Assembly (NCBI RefSeq): GCF_000015205.1 | Contig: NC_008701.1 | Coordinates: 1,119,436-1,183,435, forward strand | Origin: Pyrobaculum islandicum DSM 4184 | Lineage (GTDB): Archaea > Thermoproteota > Thermoprotei > Thermoproteales > Thermoproteaceae | DNA length: 64,000 nucleotides | Direction: 5' to 3' | Program-made: the position numbers and the translations under genes | Shown here: in pieces, positions 17,884 through 26,036 of the stretch | Numbering within the stretch: position 1 is the stretch's first letter | How the letters are laid out: each line of letters starts with the position of its first letter | The notes under the pieces: model-generated | What the model was told of the DNA's origin: nothing | The model's input: the letters and a program-made list of their open reading frames with translations, nothing else | Database searches by the model: none

Positions 17884-18046
17884 CACATCCACATCTCTCC
17901 GACTTATCTCCAAGAGATTTGCGAACCAACCAGCGTAAGCTAAAACGATGTCGTCTCATCTGATTTTCCGCCATATAGGACAGGGCTTGCTGCCGTTGTC
18001 ATACCGTAGGTTAATATGCCGTCTGCTGTCCAGCGTCGAAAAATTC

Positions 18047-18742
18047 CTACGGAAAGAAAGTCGAAGGGTAGTAATACCGTCTTCTACGTCTGTATACCAG
18101 TGCCGTAAGAAAGCCGGCAACAAATCCCCCTATGTGTGCAAAATAAGCAACTCCGCCGGCTTGGAGAGTAAAGAGCTCAAAGAAGCCATAGAAGAGTTGA
18201 TAGAGGAACCAGAAGCCTATATAAGCCCAGGCGGGGACTTCAATAAGTGTAATAACTATGAAGAATGTAAGCGTAAGTATTCTAGCCCTTGGATATAAAA
18301 CCATATATGCGCCGAGGACTCCACTGATAGCCCCAGAGGCCCCCACCGCCGGTACATACATGGGGTTTCCCAAAAGCCCAAACGCACTTAAAAGCGTCGC
18401 TTGAGCTGCGGTGGCCCAGTAGTGTGTAAACGCCGCCGCAACTCCCCAAAATATGTAAAGGGCTAGGAAACGCCCGTGTCCATAGTGATCCTCTACGTTA
18501 TCTCCAAAAACCCAGAGATAAATCATGTTGCCCACTATGTGGAGAAGGCCCCCGTGGAGAAACATATGTGTAACCCAACGATAAGGTTCTATCCAAGCTA
18601 GAGCAGGTACAAAGGCGTATTTCTGAACGATCTCTGGATTTAAAAGCTCGTAGATAAAGACGACAATATTTATAAAGACTAGCGCCTTTGTAACAAACGG
18701 AAATGACGACGTGGGATTTATATCACGTATAGGCAACGCCAC
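18047..18742 (-). CDS. Rhomboid family intramembrane serine protease
   Basis: This 231-aa protein has six or seven TM segments. It shows the rhomboid fingerprints: HMFLHGGLLHIVGNMIYLW (59-77), GASGAISG with S136 as nucleophile, and H203 in AHIGGFVAG as its catalytic partner. The C-terminus is a basic RRRRRYYY tail. It cleaves membrane substrates within the bilayer; the substrate is not evident. Just beyond the stop, CCGTAGG/CCTACGG (about 18005 and 18046) can pair and may aid termination. Confidence 0.92.
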   Translation of the reverse strand: MALPIRDINPTSSFPFVTKALVFINIVVFIYELLNPEIVQKYAFVPALAWIEPYRWVTHMFLHGGLLHIVGNMIYLWVFGDNVEDHYGHGRFLALYIFWGVAAAFTHYWATAAQATLLSAFGLLGNPMYVPAVGASGAISGVLGAYMVLYPRARILTLTFFIVITLIEVPAWAYIGFWFLYQLFYGFFELFTLQAGGVAYFAHIGGFVAGFLTALVYRRRRRYYYPSTFFP

Positions 18743-18858
18743 TTAGCCCACTAAACCTTGTGTTAAAAATTCTATCCATACGTCGCCGCTTTTCATAAGT
18801 CTACGTCTCTCCCCTAGGGGCCAGGAGACTCTTCACCGGGCTCTAAATACCCCCGTCT

Positions 18859-19791
18859 CTAAGAGTCCGCGGGCGCCACCCAATTTCTCCCATTTCTCTT
18901 TTCCAAAACCACAAGGCCTTGCTCTGCAAGTCTTCTCACAGCTCTAAAAACCGTAGTGCGGGGGATCCCGAGGTCTCTAGCTATGTCGGCCTCATAAGCT
19001 CCGCCTGTCTTCTTTACATATTCAAATATCTGCCTATCCACATCCCCCAACTTTGCTACCTCCCTCGCCCCCCTCTTCAATACTAGGAGGGCCGTTGCAA
19101 AAGCCGCCGCGCCGGCTAAAGCCGCCAGCCACCAACCTGCTAGCCAGAGCGGGCTCTCTACAGAACCTCCTACCGTAGCTGATGTAGTTTGCAGAGGAGA
19201 CTCGCTTGGGGGAGAAACTCGTTGAGATCGATTATTTTGTGAAGTAGTGTGAGAAGCCGGCAGTTGTTGCACGGCAGACGTATTTTGTTGCGACGTGGCA
19301 GTGGCGGGCTGTGTTTTGTTTAGTTGGGAGACGGCTGCGGCCGGTGTAGTCGTGTTGTTTTGTCTAGCGGCAGCATAGGGCGGCGAGATTGGGCGTGGAA
19401 TTGCATAGGCAATATAGCCTGGCCCCTTTGTCACGATTACAAGAGATTTGTCTACCCTTGTATAGTTAAAGATTTTAATGTTTGGAATCACAAGAAGAGA
19501 GCCGTTTGCCCATATTATAACGACGTCACTTGTCGTAATGTTTATAGCTGGCAGTCCGCCTATTTCGTCGATTTTTGGCACATATCTAATAGTTACTAAG
19601 CCTCGGCCTCCTGTAACAACAGAGACCGTCTTGCCATCAAACAACGCAGGCACTGGCACTCTGTCTAACTCTACTACGGGGGCTGAAAGCGGCTGAACTG
19701 GCAGAGTGATATTAAAAACGGCGGCTGTTACAGTAGCGTTAAATACCATCAGTGCCGTGCCATTTGCAAAAAGCAAGAGAGCCCAAATCAC
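18859..19791 (-). CDS. Membrane-anchored winged-HTH regulator with extracellular domain
   Basis: This 310-aa protein starts with a hydrophobic leader. It has a beta-rich outer domain with N-x-S/T sequons (to about 135), a Thr/Ser/Gln/Asn/Pro-rich stalk (about 140-210), one TM (about 216-240), and a cytoplasmic MarR-like HTH (RQIFEYVKKTGGAYEADIAR, DLGIPRTTVFRAVRRL). This is a one-component receptor layout: outside signal, inside DNA binding. It lies 36 bp downstream of the secreted charged protein gene and is probably in the same operon, so the latter may be its ligand, partner or target. Confidence 0.7.
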   Translation of the reverse strand: MIWALLLFANGTALMVFNATVTAAVFNITLPVQPLSAPVVELDRVPVPALFDGKTVSVVTGGRGLVTIRYVPKIDEIGGLPAINITTSDVVIIWANGSLLVIPNIKIFNYTRVDKSLVIVTKGPGYIAYAIPRPISPPYAAARQNNTTTPAAAVSQLNKTQPATATSQQNTSAVQQLPASHTTSQNNRSQRVSPPSESPLQTTSATVGGSVESPLWLAGWWLAALAGAAAFATALLVLKRGAREVAKLGDVDRQIFEYVKKTGGAYEADIARDLGIPRTTVFRAVRRLAEQGLVVLEKRNGRNWVAPADS

Positions 19792-19827
19792 ATGAAAATG
19801 GAAAAAGAAGGAAATATATCGGTTTCT

Positions 19828-20730
19828 CTACTTGCCTTTCTTCTTGTTAGACTCCTCTTTTCTAGACTTTTCGTCGTCTCTCTCTTTCTCGTTCTTTTTG
19901 TCTCTTTCACCAGACTTCTCGTCTTTCTCGTCAGAATTGTCGCTCTTGTTGGACTTCTTCTCATCCTTTGCTTCTTCGTCTTTATCTCTTGACTTATTAT
20001 CAGACTTATGCTTGCCATCTTCTTTTTCAATTTCTATTTTGTAGTAATTCTTGTCGAATTTTATTTCTACCTTTGTGCCGTTGATATACATTTCGAGTTT
20101 TTTCACAGACGTAGAGAGTTCCTTAAGACGTTGGGCGATATAGAGCAAAGTCTTCGCGTCGCTTATGTTGTACTTTTCCAATCTGGCCGCTATTGCAGAA
20201 AGTAACGCTGCGGTTTTATTGAGGTCTTTTGTCATTAGTTTGATTTCCCACTCATCCTCCTTTGTTAATGTCTTGTTAAATTTCGAAAGTTTTTTCTCTA
20301 ATTCATACTCAAGCCTCATCTTTAGATATGTAGCATTTGGCGCGGTCTTATTTAATGACGCCGCTGTTAACATGGCCTTTGCCTTAAGTTTTTCTGTCTG
20401 GTTGCTGTCTACCAACAACTTAAAGACTTGTATAAGGCTGTCTATCTTGCCCTGCCTAGTCTGATTTAGCAAAGCTAGTAGCTGGCTGATTGTGGCATTG
20501 GTAAACTGACCCTTGGCTTGGCCTACTATGTGTAGATAGTACTGCTCGCCTGCAATTGTGACGTTGGCCTTTATATTTGCCGTAATTACTCTGTAGTTGT
20601 TGATATTTACTATTATCTGGGTGCCATTGTCTATGTACGTAATGTGTATATTTCCAGAGGGCGTAGTTATCACTGTCATGTTTGCCGCCATTGCCAATGC
20701 AGCTAGTAGCAGTAGTGGAGTCCACCTCAT
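19828..20730 (-). CDS. Secreted protein with highly charged Lys/Asp/Glu/Ser tail
   Basis: This 300-aa protein has a clean signal peptide (LLLLAALAMAA), many N-x-S/T glycosylation sequons through residues 15-215, a helical middle (80-205) and a C-terminal 75-residue tail almost entirely of K, D, E, S, N and R (from about 225). No family is recognised. The low-complexity tail may bind metal ions, surface-layer components or nucleic acid. It precedes the membrane HTH gene. Confidence 0.6.
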   Translation of the reverse strand: MRWTPLLLLAALAMAANMTVITTPSGNIHITYIDNGTQIIVNINNYRVITANIKANVTIAGEQYYLHIVGQAKGQFTNATISQLLALLNQTRQGKIDSLIQVFKLLVDSNQTEKLKAKAMLTAASLNKTAPNATYLKMRLEYELEKKLSKFNKTLTKEDEWEIKLMTKDLNKTAALLSAIAARLEKYNISDAKTLLYIAQRLKELSTSVKKLEMYINGTKVEIKFDKNYYKIEIEKEDGKHKSDNKSRDKDEEAKDEKKSNKSDNSDEKDEKSGERDKKNEKERDDEKSRKEESNKKKGK

Positions 20731-20796
20731 AGTCGCACAGCCGCTTGCTGTTTTTAAGGAATGTTTTTCTTCCTCATGTGGAATGTTGCCGTTGTC

Positions 20797-21693
20797 TTAT
20801 TCCGCCTGTGAAAATAGGTGGCTCCCATCGCAGTATGTGCCAGGCGTGTTAAGGTCTATAAACTCCTCGCGGCAGATGGTAAATTGTAACCTTAGCCTAT
20901 TCGCTATTTTAGCTACTGTTTCTAGAACTTTCCGCCTGTAGCTCTCGGCGGCGTACCACTGGCCGTGGAAGTATTTCCCCTCTTTAAAATAGAGCTGTTG
21001 CCAAAGAGATAGCTTCTCCGGGAATGCCTTGGCCATACGGGCGAAATTATCTGGCTTGGCCTTGTAGGTGCTGGCGACTAGATGCACAGCGCCCGCAGCC
21101 GCGGCAGCTGACACTACCTCCTCTATATTGTCAATGTCGTCATTTATATAAGGTATCAGTGGATCAAGTCTAACACTAACTGGTATACCTACAGACGCCA
21201 AACGGCGTACTGCTTCTAATCTTCCCGCAGGGCGAGGCGCCCTCGGTTCTAAAACAGCAGCAAGATCCTCGCGGAGGGTAGTAATTGTAATCTGCACTAC
21301 TACCCTCCCTCTATTACGCGTAAATATGTCTAGGTCTCTAAGCACAAGGGGGGATTTTGTCGTGATAATCACTTTATAACCTCTCTCAAGTAAAATCTGC
21401 AACACCTTTCTCGTAAGGCCGAGAGTCGCCTCAGGAGGAGTGTATGGGTCTGAAGAATTAGATAGGGCAACTATAGAGCCTCTTGGGATTTTCTCTAAAT
21501 CTCTCCTAATTTTTTCCACTAAATCCTCCTTTGGCCTTGGGTTAAACGCGTTGGAGATATATGACGTTATATAGCAATATAGACAGCCGTGGCCACACCC
21601 CGTGTATGGGTTTACTCCATATTTCACAGGGCATGTACAAAGTGGGTTTTTCCAGGGGTCGAACGGCCTTACGACATATAAAGAAATACGCAT
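20797..21693 (-). CDS. Radical SAM protein of the spore photoproduct lyase-like (SplB) group
   Basis: This 298-aa enzyme carries the cluster motif CGHGCLYC (C33, C37, C40) preceded by NPYTGC, the pattern of COG1533 proteins. It continues with a TIM-barrel-like series (SNSSDPYTPPEATLGLTRKV, TTKSPLVLRDLD, VRLDPLIPYIND). COG1533 proteins include DNA-lesion lyases and enzymes of unknown substrate. It diverges from the RecA-like gene at 21744, with a shared AT-rich promoter (AATAAAAC). Confidence 0.85.
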   Translation of the reverse strand: MRISLYVVRPFDPWKNPLCTCPVKYGVNPYTGCGHGCLYCYITSYISNAFNPRPKEDLVEKIRRDLEKIPRGSIVALSNSSDPYTPPEATLGLTRKVLQILLERGYKVIITTKSPLVLRDLDIFTRNRGRVVVQITITTLREDLAAVLEPRAPRPAGRLEAVRRLASVGIPVSVRLDPLIPYINDDIDNIEEVVSAAAAAGAVHLVASTYKAKPDNFARMAKAFPEKLSLWQQLYFKEGKYFHGQWYAAESYRRKVLETVAKIANRLRLQFTICREEFIDLNTPGTYCDGSHLFSQAE

Positions 21694-21743
21694 GTATCAT
21701 AGAGAATATGGCCAATAAAACCTGGTTACATTTATTAAAATAG

Positions 21744-22529
21744 ATGCACTCTTTTTTCGTGGGTTTTAAAACAGGTATTGACCCGATAGACGAACAAATA
21801 CCGGAGGGCATTCCGCCAGGCTACGTCGTATTAATTGAGGGCTTTCTAGGAGTGGGAAAGACGTTTTTTGCCACCACAATAGCGGCCACCGCGGCTAAAG
21901 CCGGCGCGTCTATCCTATTCTTTGCTATAGATAGTATGGCTGACGAAGTTTTAGAAGACGTCAAGAGGAGGGGGGCGCCTGTTTCAAATATAACTATTGT
22001 AGACGGCTTCGCCGCCCCCAATGAGCGCTATTCTAAACTTAAGCCTCCTGTAAAACACAGACTAGAAAACCCGGATGCATATGCTCTTTTGAATAAACTA
22101 GCGGAATTTACAAACGATTTTAGAAATGGAGTTGTAATTATAGACTCGCTTAATGAGATATTAATGCGGAGCCCAGGGTCGGCTCTAGATATATTCCGTG
22201 CTTTTAAAATTTTTGCAAAATATACAAACTCTATTGTAGTCGCTACGGCGCATACAGACGTAGAGGAGGTCTACGGTATTTTAACAACGGCAGAACATCT
22301 GGCAGATATGATAATTCAAATAGAGGTTGATCCAAACTTAGAGGAAATGGGGCTCTATGTTCGACGTATGAGAATAGCCAGAGCGAGAAGAATGAAGGTA
22401 GTACACGACTGGATACATTTTGAAGTGTCTAACGGCCGCGTGGTAGAAATCGACGTAAAAACGATGTTAAAAATGCTAAATAAACAACTTAGAGAAATGG
22501 GCATTGAAATAAGACGTCCTCCTTCGTAG
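21744..22529 (+). CDS. KaiC/RecA-superfamily ATPase
   Basis: This 261-aa single-domain ATPase has Walker A GFLGVGKT (33-40), a Walker B-like VVIIDSLNE (130-138, D134) and the KaiC-type start GIDPIDEQIPEGIPPGYVVLIEG. Archaeal single-domain KaiC-like proteins act in motility, signalling or DNA transactions; no neighbour points to a pathway. The C-terminal basic stretch (RRMRIARARRMKVV) may contact nucleic acid. Confidence 0.85.
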   Translation: MHSFFVGFKTGIDPIDEQIPEGIPPGYVVLIEGFLGVGKTFFATTIAATAAKAGASILFFAIDSMADEVLEDVKRRGAPVSNITIVDGFAAPNERYSKLKPPVKHRLENPDAYALLNKLAEFTNDFRNGVVIIDSLNEILMRSPGSALDIFRAFKIFAKYTNSIVVATAHTDVEEVYGILTTAEHLADMIIQIEVDPNLEEMGLYVRRMRIARARRMKVVHDWIHFEVSNGRVVEIDVKTMLKMLNKQLREMGIEIRRPPS

Positions 22530-22605
22530 CGCCCGACTCTCCCTGAGGTCTGTGAGTGGGGGTAACATATGACGCTGCCGTATCCACATACGGAGCCGTA
22601 ATGCG

Positions 22606-23241
22606 CTAAATCTTGATTGAGCGTAGTTGTACAATAATCTTAGTGCCGTCTAGCGTAGCCTCTGCATAGTGGCCGTCTTTTAAAGAACCTGGGTTGACTA
22701 ATATGGTGTCGCCTAAGACATCTAAGCTTCTGTCTTCATGTATATGTCCATGTACAGAGAGTAGCGGTTGTTTCTCCTCTATATACCTCTTTACGGCAAT
22801 ACTGCCCACCGGCTTTACACCACCTACTTTATCTAAGTGCCCCCTTGGCGGATTGTGGACAACTAAAATCTGTGGAGTTGGATTTAAAGATCGTAGGAGC
22901 GTCTCAAGTTCTTCTTCAGAAACTCGAAAGAGGTCGTTAAATGGCGTGGGTAAACTGCCGCCGGCGCCGCCTATAGTATACGGGCCTAATTTTTGCGTCC
23001 TCCCATGGAGCGGCTTTATGACGTTAGTCTCGTAATTAGCCAGCTCTGGGGGGTCTGTATTGCCTGGTACAAAATAGACAGGGGCTATCTGGGCCAAAGC
23101 CTCTAATACTTCTATGGCGGCGCTTAAACTTTTACGGTATGTGAAGTCGCCGGCGGCAATAACTGCGTCGTAATTGCCGCCTACGGCTTTTATATTTCTT
23201 ATCCCGTCGTGTATATCCGCTACTAAGAGAAGTTTCATCAT
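22606..23241 (-). CDS. Metallophosphoesterase (calcineurin-like)
   Basis: This 211-aa protein has the family metal ligands D-x-H (VADIHDG), GDFTY, GNTD and a VHGHIHE motif near the C-terminus, as in YfcE-type phosphodiesterases. The start at 23241 (or 23238) follows the stop of the upstream TnpB-like gene within a few bases, so the two form an operon. A longer start at 23250 would overlap that stop. Likely substrate is a small phosphodiester or nucleotide; not determinable here. Confidence 0.85.
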   Translation of the reverse strand: MMKLLLVADIHDGIRNIKAVGGNYDAVIAAGDFTYRKSLSAAIEVLEALAQIAPVYFVPGNTDPPELANYETNVIKPLHGRTQKLGPYTIGGAGGSLPTPFNDLFRVSEEELETLLRSLNPTPQILVVHNPPRGHLDKVGGVKPVGSIAVKRYIEEKQPLLSVHGHIHEDRSLDVLGDTILVNPGSLKDGHYAEATLDGTKIIVQLRSIKI

Positions 23242-23242
23242 A

Positions 23243-23974
23243 CTACACATTTGGGTAGTAGAGCCGGAAGATCTCCCTGAGTTCGGCTAACTGTTGCTCC
23301 CGGCCGAGTCTCCTAACTATATTCCTTGCGAGAGTCCACACGGCGTTGACATCTCTACTTAACTGGATTTTACAAACAGGACATCTGACAAGTCTCCCAC
23401 GTCTCTCCATTCTTCCTCCACAGAGCGGACAGACGTCTGAGATCATTGTCGTATGTAGCTCAACATAGTGCTCTCTAGCCAGCTCTAACACTTCTGTCAG
23501 TAGATGTTGAAACTTCTGCGTAAGTGGGAGGTCTACCACTAGGATATTTACGCCTTTCTTGGGGTAAAAGGCCTCTTTTATCCCCCCGGCTACCCCCCTT
23601 GCGGCGAGTTCTACATAGCCGCCCATTCTAAATACGCGGTATACAACGCCGTTTTCATTTACGTCCATCGCATGTACTACAAATGGAGTGCTTTCGACAA
23701 GTTCGGGAAGACCTATCTTCTCATCTGGTCTAATAAGTCTAACTATTGCGCCATCTTTCCTAAGGAGAACCTCCGCCTTGGCTATCCCAAATTGCATTGG
23801 GTCTGCATATGTCATTCTCCAACTTTTATAAACACAGAGGGGGAGGTCGCTGGCATATATAGCTACGAAACTTTCGATTAGTTTAACAACACTCCCAAGC
23901 TCAAATATTCTATATTCGCCGCCTAGTATCTCTCTTAATCTACCTACATCACAACGTAGATAGTACGTAAACAT
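23243..23974 (-). CDS. TnpB-like RuvC/zinc-ribbon protein, probable domesticated host gene
   Basis: This 243-aa protein has a TnpB-type C-terminus: a zinc ribbon CPLCG...CPVC (C182, C185, C198, C201) followed by LSRDVNAVWTLARNI (D208), which is the RuvC-III pattern. Upstream, VVHAMDVNENGVVYRV (D104) fits RuvC-I and NILVVDLPLTQKFQHLL (D148) fits RuvC-II, where TnpB usually has Glu. It is far shorter than TnpB (about 400 aa), has no right-end repeat, has host-like base use and sits in an operon with a phosphoesterase. I infer domestication; it could bind nucleic acid with or without cleavage. Confidence 0.6.
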   Translation of the reverse strand: MFTYYLRCDVGRLREILGGEYRIFELGSVVKLIESFVAIYASDLPLCVYKSWRMTYADPMQFGIAKAEVLLRKDGAIVRLIRPDEKIGLPELVESTPFVVHAMDVNENGVVYRVFRMGGYVELAARGVAGGIKEAFYPKKGVNILVVDLPLTQKFQHLLTEVLELAREHYVELHTTMISDVCPLCGGRMERRGRLVRCPVCKIQLSRDVNAVWTLARNIVRRLGREQQLAELREIFRLYYPNV

Positions 23975-24036
23975 AAAAACCCCTGCTCTACTATTAAAAT
24001 GCGTTACGTTTTTAAAGTAGTCCCGATCGCATCATC

Positions 24037-24330
24037 ATGTCAGAGTTTAGAACGCCCGGAGAGGGGGAGGTTCTTGGCAAAATTGTTGAGATGCTTGGCG
24101 ATGGTAGGTTCAAAGTTATTTGCGCAGATGGTCAGATTAGAGTAGCGCGGCTCCCCGGACGGTTGAGAAAAAGACTGTGGCTTAAGGCGGGCGACTACGT
24201 GATAGTGGCTCTATGGGATTTCGACCCGGCTAAAGGCGATATTGTACATAAATATGAGAAAAGAGACATAGAGGAACTCAAGCGGAGAGGTTATGCGGAG
24301 ACCATAGAAAACCTTGACCGTTACGTGTGA
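24037..24330 (+). CDS. Translation initiation factor aIF1A
   Basis: This 97-aa protein has the OB-fold S1-like core of eIF1A: EGEVLGKIVEMLGDGRFKVI, CADGQIRVARLPGRLRKRLW and GDYVIVALWDFDPAKGDIVHKY. It binds the 30S A site and promotes scanning and start selection. It is somewhat shorter than typical archaeal aIF1A. The ATG at 24037 follows an AT-rich box (GTTTTTAAAG, about 24008). The stop codon lies inside a C/D-box sRNA candidate. Confidence 0.93.
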   Translation: MSEFRTPGEGEVLGKIVEMLGDGRFKVICADGQIRVARLPGRLRKRLWLKAGDYVIVALWDFDPAKGDIVHKYEKRDIEELKRRGYAETIENLDRYV

Positions 24331-24378
24331 CGAAAAGGTCGGAGTGCTGATAATATGAAGAAAAGCGGCGTGCTGATA
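24325..24378 (+). ncRNA. C/D-box sRNA candidate overlapping the aIF1A stop codon
   Basis: Boxes occur in order with standard spacing: C box GTGACGA (24327-24333), a 13-nt guide, D' CTGA (24347-24350), a 4-nt linker, C' ATGAAGA (24355-24361), an 11-nt guide, and D CTGA (24373-24376). The compact length of about 54 nt is that of archaeal 2'-O-methylation guides. The C box contains the TGA stop of the aIF1A gene, an overlap of a kind seen for Pyrobaculum sRNAs. Guides would pair to rRNA or tRNA; targets were not searched. Confidence 0.6.
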
Positions 24379-24722
24379 TTTTCAGTATTTAACTCTCTGC
24401 AACATGGTATGCTATATAAGTGCGAAGGAGACGGCTAAGTCTTGTTGCCCAATAGATATATCGCATTGGTTGTGCCGTTTAATATGTTACCAACAAATCC
24501 CCCTATATGGCGCCCGGCCCTCCCTAGAGAGCTTGGACCAGCCCGTAGAAACACTCACTCGGGATACAAGCGCTCCGGGTCACAGAAGACTAGCGACATT
24601 TCACTTTTACGCCGGAACTCAGAGCCAGGGGTGGGGGTACCACGTGGAGCTGTCTGTAGTTTGTCTAGGTGTAGAAACAGGGCCGGTGGACAAAATTTAG
24701 ATTTGAAATCCAAAAAGATATT
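24379..24722. other. 344-bp region without recognised gene
   Basis: No convincing coding sequence is seen. It contains an AT-rich box CTATATAAG (about 24412) and GC-rich segments around 24510-24680. On the minus strand near 24460-24510 a short frame reads HIGGFVGNIL, resembling the end of rhomboid, but it is too short to call. A non-coding RNA cannot be excluded. Confidence 0.3.
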
Positions 24723-25169
24723 GTGAAATTTCCCGCGGTCACAGTTGACCAAGTTCTAGGGCTTCTAAAAGTTGTCCATAACCTCGGTGGTAGAGTTGAC
24801 GCTATGCATGTAAATGATGCCATAGATGTCGATATGGGCGATCTATCGCACGTTATCGACGCTGCGGAGATCTTAGGTTTGTTGAAAACTAGCAACGGCG
24901 ACTTAGTTTTAACAGAAGAGGGGAGATCAGCCGTAGAGAAGCCAGTGAGAGAATTTCAAAAACGTTTAAGAAAAACGCTCATGGCGCTAGAGCCCTTTAC
25001 AAGTTTAGTAGGTCTTGTATCTAAGTCTGGCAGAGTTAGACTTGATGAGGTACTTAAGTTGCTTATAGAGTACGGTTATGACGAAGAGGGAGCCAGGAAA
25101 ATTTTAGGTTGGGCTGTTTTCGCGCAATTAGTCGAAATCGACAATGGAGAGTGGGTTGTACCAACTTAG
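24723..25169 (+). CDS. AAA-associated C-terminal-domain-like protein (ABC transporter partner)
   Basis: This 148-aa protein resembles the C-terminal domain found on some nitrate/sulfonate/bicarbonate ABC ATPases (AAA_assoc_C): an HTH-like N-terminal half (VDQVLGLLKVVHNLGGRVDA, DLSHVIDAAEILGLLKTSNG, LTEEGR) and a second half starting FQKRLRKTLMALEPF. Here it is a separate gene facing an ABC ATPase of that class that lacks the domain. The GTG start lies about 25 nt after AAAATTTAGA. It may regulate or assist that transporter. Confidence 0.6.
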   Translation: MKFPAVTVDQVLGLLKVVHNLGGRVDAMHVNDAIDVDMGDLSHVIDAAEILGLLKTSNGDLVLTEEGRSAVEKPVREFQKRLRKTLMALEPFTSLVGLVSKSGRVRLDEVLKLLIEYGYDEEGARKILGWAVFAQLVEIDNGEWVVPT

Positions 25170-25301
25170 CTGTAACAAGCGGCAAAACTGTCGACCTTAG
25201 CCTAAATATACTGCACCTCTGGCTCTGGGACAACGACTCTGGAGAAGCCCACGTTGAGTAGGAAACTCGCCGTTATGTATTCCAAAGTATGAGTATGGCG
25301 G

Positions 25302-26036
25302 TTAAATATAGGCATATATCTGATCTAGGTATTTCTGAAATTCCGGGCTTCTCCTATTCCTGGGGTATGGCAGATCTATCTTTATGTCAGCTACTACTTT
25401 TGCGGGGCGGGGGCTAAATACAACAACTCTGTTGGCCATGTATACGGCTTCGTCTACTGAATGTGTAACCATAACCACTGTATGTATTGTGGTAAGGTTG
25501 TCATGCCATAATTTGACAATCTCGGCTCTTAGGCTCTCTGCTGTGAGGGGGTCAAGCGCTGAGAAAGGCTCGTCTAGTAACAAAACCTCTGGCTCTACTG
25601 CGAGAGCTCTCGCAAGCGCCACTCTTTGTTGCATACCTCCCGACAGCTGACGTGGATATGCTTCCTCAAAGCCCGAGAGGCCGACAAAAGATAGATATCT
25701 CATTGCTATCTCTCTTGCCTCATTCCAGCTCATACCTCTGGCCACTAGCGGCAAGGCCACATTGTCAAGCGCAGTTTTCCAAGGCAATAACGTGGGCGAT
25801 TGAAACATAAGCGCAATCTCACGTCTAGGCCCTCGAATTAATTCGTCCCTGAATTTAATTATGCCAGCATCTGGCTTCTCCAAACCAGCTATCATCCTTA
25901 ATAATGTGCTTTTGCCACATCCAGAGGGGCCAAGTAAGGCGGCAAACTCGCCTTTAGCTATAGACATCGTAAGATCGTTAAACACTACTACGTTTCCATA
26001 GCTCTTCCTGACTTTTATTATCTCTATGAGTGCCAT
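25302..26036 (-). CDS. ABC transporter ATPase, nitrate/sulfonate/taurine type
   Basis: This 244-aa ATPase has Walker A GPSGCGKST (36-44), signature LSGGMQQRVALARAL and Walker B VLLLDEPFSALDPLT. The Q-loop context MFQSPTLLPWKTALDNVALPL and the later PRPAKVVADIKIDLPYPR are typical of the SsuB/TauB/NrtD group. It overlaps the permease gene by 13 bp, so the two are translationally coupled. Import of an organic or inorganic anion is likely. No substrate-binding protein is encoded nearby. Confidence 0.9.
   Translation of the reverse strand: MALIEIIKVRKSYGNVVVFNDLTMSIAKGEFAALLGPSGCGKSTLLRMIAGLEKPDAGIIKFRDELIRGPRREIALMFQSPTLLPWKTALDNVALPLVARGMSWNEAREIAMRYLSFVGLSGFEEAYPRQLSGGMQQRVALARALAVEPEVLLLDEPFSALDPLTAESLRAEIVKLWHDNLTTIHTVVMVTHSVDEAVYMANRVVVFSPRPAKVVADIKIDLPYPRNRRSPEFQKYLDQIYAYI

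Noticed and set aside
24455-24515. Rhomboid pseudogene fragment on the minus strand
   Set aside because: Only HIGGFVxxxL matches; ten residues are too few to separate from chance.
24379-24722. RNase P RNA or SRP RNA in the gap after aIF1A
   Set aside because: An ACAGAA string occurs but no matching GGAAAGUCC-type segment or SRP loop motif was found.
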